Source of the DNA: Mucilaginibacter sp.
GTDB taxonomy: Bacteria; Bacteroidota; Bacteroidia; Sphingobacteriales; Sphingobacteriaceae
Direction of reading: 5' to 3'
NCBI GenBank assembly: GCA_028288125.1
Contig: JAQBOH010000157.1
Coordinates: forward strand, 1 to 50,917
DNA length: 50,917 bases
The notes beneath the pieces are model-generated. The model had not been told where the DNA came from. It was given only the letters and a program-made list of their open reading frames with translations, and made no database searches. Positions within the stretch are counted from its first letter, which is position 1; each line of letters begins with the position of its first letter. The translations under genes were made by a program, and so were the position numbers. Of the stretch, positions 48,980 to 50,917 are shown in pieces.

Positions 48980-49995
48980 GAATATTGCTTATCATGGATC
49001 CTGGAATACCTGTGCCGCCCGCTTTATATGGCGGGCACGAGCGGCTGGTTTATTTATTTGCGGAAGAATATAAAAAACTTGGCCACCAAGTGACTCTATT
49101 AGCCGGGCCCGAATCATATTGCAGCGGTAACACAGTCACATTTGGCGTGAATGATTTAAACCGGGCGCGCACGGCAAAATTTAAGGAATGTGTGTTTGTA
49201 TGGCGGTTCTTGCGCAAAAACAAAGATAAATTTCACCTTATACACAATTTTGGACGGTTAGCTTATCTGCTGCCTATTTTAAATCACCGGGTAAAAAAAA
49301 TCATGACATATGGCCGGCCAGTTGCGACCACGGGAATAAAAATTATAAATGCCTTACCAAATAAAAATTTAATATTCACAGCCTGCAGTAATTACTGCGT
49401 TTCAACCGGCAATGTGGCTGGGAAATGGAAAACCATATATAATGCGATTGATTTTTCGCAATACGAGCTTAATGAAATAGTGCCTGATGATGCGCCGTTG
49501 ATGTTTTTGGGCCGACTCGACAGAATAAAAGGAGCACATACCGCTATAAAAGTCGCTAAAGCAGCTAATCTTCAGCTCATTATCGCCGGTAATATTTCGC
49601 CGACTGCCGATAGCGCCCGTTATTTTAAAACTGAAATTGAACCATATATTGATGGCCTGCAAATTAAATATATTGGAGGCTTGAATGACATCGAAAAAAA
49701 CAATTATTTAAGGCAAGCCAAAGCATTATTGTTCCCGATTGAATGGGATGAGCCCTTTGGAATGGTTATGGTTGAGGCTATGGCCTGCGGCACGCCCGTT
49801 ATAGCGTTTGATCGGGGCTCGGTACCGGAAGTTATTGAAAATGGCCTTACTGGATTTATTGTAAATACCGATGAGGGAATGATAAGCAGTATTTCGAGGT
49901 TAAAAACAATAAACCGAAAAGCTTGCAGGAAGGCTGCATTTGAGAAGTTCAACCGGAACAAGATTGCAAAACAGTATATCGCTTTATTTAGTTAA
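48976..49995 (+). CDS. Glycosyltransferase family 4
   Basis: MRILLIMDPGIPVPPALYGGHERLVYLFAEEYKKLGHQVTLLA; PLMFLGRLDRIKGAHTAIKVAK; LLFPIEWDEPFGMVMVEAMACGTPVIAFDRGSVPEVI. Confidence 0.95.
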   Translation: MRILLIMDPGIPVPPALYGGHERLVYLFAEEYKKLGHQVTLLAGPESYCSGNTVTFGVNDLNRARTAKFKECVFVWRFLRKNKDKFHLIHNFGRLAYLLPILNHRVKKIMTYGRPVATTGIKIINALPNKNLIFTACSNYCVSTGNVAGKWKTIYNAIDFSQYELNEIVPDDAPLMFLGRLDRIKGAHTAIKVAKAANLQLIIAGNISPTADSARYFKTEIEPYIDGLQIKYIGGLNDIEKNNYLRQAKALLFPIEWDEPFGMVMVEAMACGTPVIAFDRGSVPEVIENGLTGFIVNTDEGMISSISRLKTINRKACRKAAFEKFNRNKIAKQYIALFS

Positions 49996-49996
49996 T

Positions 49997-50917
49997 ATGA
50001 TCCAAAAGATAATAAAGAAGATAAAATTTGAACTCCAGTTTAATAACCCTCATTATTATACCAGGGTATCGCAAAAAATAGTAAAAACCGCCTATCAGGC
50101 GTTGCTGCACAAAAAACTGGATAAACTGTCACCTATTACTTTACAAAAAGAAAACGCCCGGTTAACGCTCTCGATATTAGCTAACAAAAAACGTTTTTAT
50201 GAATCTATAGCGTCTTTATATAGTTTTTGCTTTTGGAAAAGGGATATCTATATACATTATCATGAGGATGGAACACTTACAATAAAGGAAATTGATTTGC
50301 TAAAAAAAATATTTCCTGGTATAAAGATTTTTATAAGAAGCGAAAACAACTTAAAAGTACAGAATTATTTATCATCAAAGGGTCTGCATAATTGTGCCAA
50401 ATTACGGGGATATTATCTTTTTTCAATCAAATTATTCGATATGATCATTGAAAAGCGGACCCCTTATATGTTGCATATTGATTCGGACGTGCTTTTCTTT
50501 TCAAAACCAAATGAAATTCTGGATATTATCGAGACTGGCAGTTTTAATGGGTGCTATAACTTAGATGTAGGCAATGTTTACACGTTTGATGATGATACAA
50601 TGTCCCAATATATTCCTACGCCAATACTAAACCGGTTTAATTCAGGGATACTGCTGCATAATTTTGATGAATCATTTTTCAATTTTGCTGATCTGGTAAT
50701 GGATAATAAACCGCAGGCGGTAACGTCATGGGTTATTGAGCAAACATTATTTGCAATGTATGCAACCTTAAAAGGAAATTTCCTGGCCTTGCCTAAATAT
50801 TATGACTTGGCAAGAAAGGAACGAGCGCTTGGAAATAAATTAGTAAGTGAACACTATGTACATAATACAGGGTATGACATGCATAAAGATTTTATCTATA
50901 AGCTATATCCAATATTT
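49997..50917 (+). CDS. Putative glycosyltransferase-like protein, partial (runs off the window)
   Basis: Open from ATG 49997 for 307 codons; MIQKIIKKIKFELQFNNPHYYTRVSQ...; TPYMLHIDSDVLFFSKPNEIL (DSD), NRFNSGILLHN. Not in the ORF track because it has no stop inside the window. Confidence 0.65.
   Translation, partial: MIQKIIKKIKFELQFNNPHYYTRVSQKIVKTAYQALLHKKLDKLSPITLQKENARLTLSILANKKRFYESIASLYSFCFWKRDIYIHYHEDGTLTIKEIDLLKKIFPGIKIFIRSENNLKVQNYLSSKGLHNCAKLRGYYLFSIKLFDMIIEKRTPYMLHIDSDVLFFSKPNEILDIIETGSFNGCYNLDVGNVYTFDDDTMSQYIPTPILNRFNSGILLHNFDESFFNFADLVMDNKPQAVTSWVIEQTLFAMYATLKGNFLALPKYYDLARKERALGNKLVSEHYVHNTGYDMHKDFIYKLYPIF

Overview
This 50.9 kb window looks like a Bacteroidota chromosome segment, probably Sphingobacteriaceae (Mucilaginibacter- or Pedobacter-like); this is inferred from protein style and the TAnnTTTG promoter-like motifs, with no database search. 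Positions 1-16.8 kb are mostly housekeeping and accessory genes: partial hisS, an ORF6N remnant, GNATs, LMW-PTP, S1/P1 nuclease, fumC, a TPR gene broken by an in-frame TAG, a beta-lactamase-family hydrolase, a YbaB/EbfC protein, an MBL-fold hydrolase, an IS remnant, an internally duplicated beta-helix lipoprotein, SDR, CocE-like hydrolase, pgk and gap. From about 16.9 kb to the window end there is a very large surface-glycan locus: a WecA/MraY-like transferase, Wza, Wzc, a UpxY/NusG-like antiterminator, AsnB-like amidotransferase, a Wzm/Wzt ABC exporter, a FAD-oxidoreductase/methyltransferase/SDR cassette, and about 18-20 known or probable glycosyltransferases. These include both a GT11 and a GT10 fucosyltransferase, plus FkbM and DUF268 methyltransferases. 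No Wzx, Wzy or GDP-fucose synthesis genes were seen in the window. The most unusual signals are (i) a recurring class of short-period (7 or 9 bp) degenerate tandem repeats, often arranged as inverted pairs, placed at gene borders and in places forming signal-peptide codons or a start codon; (ii) the hybrid, GT-rich fucosyl/methyl glycan locus with several unclassified GT-like genes, frequent non-ATG starts and an orphan FkbM C-terminal scar; (iii) the TPR gene with a clean in-frame amber codon. No tRNA, rRNA or CRISPR was recognised.
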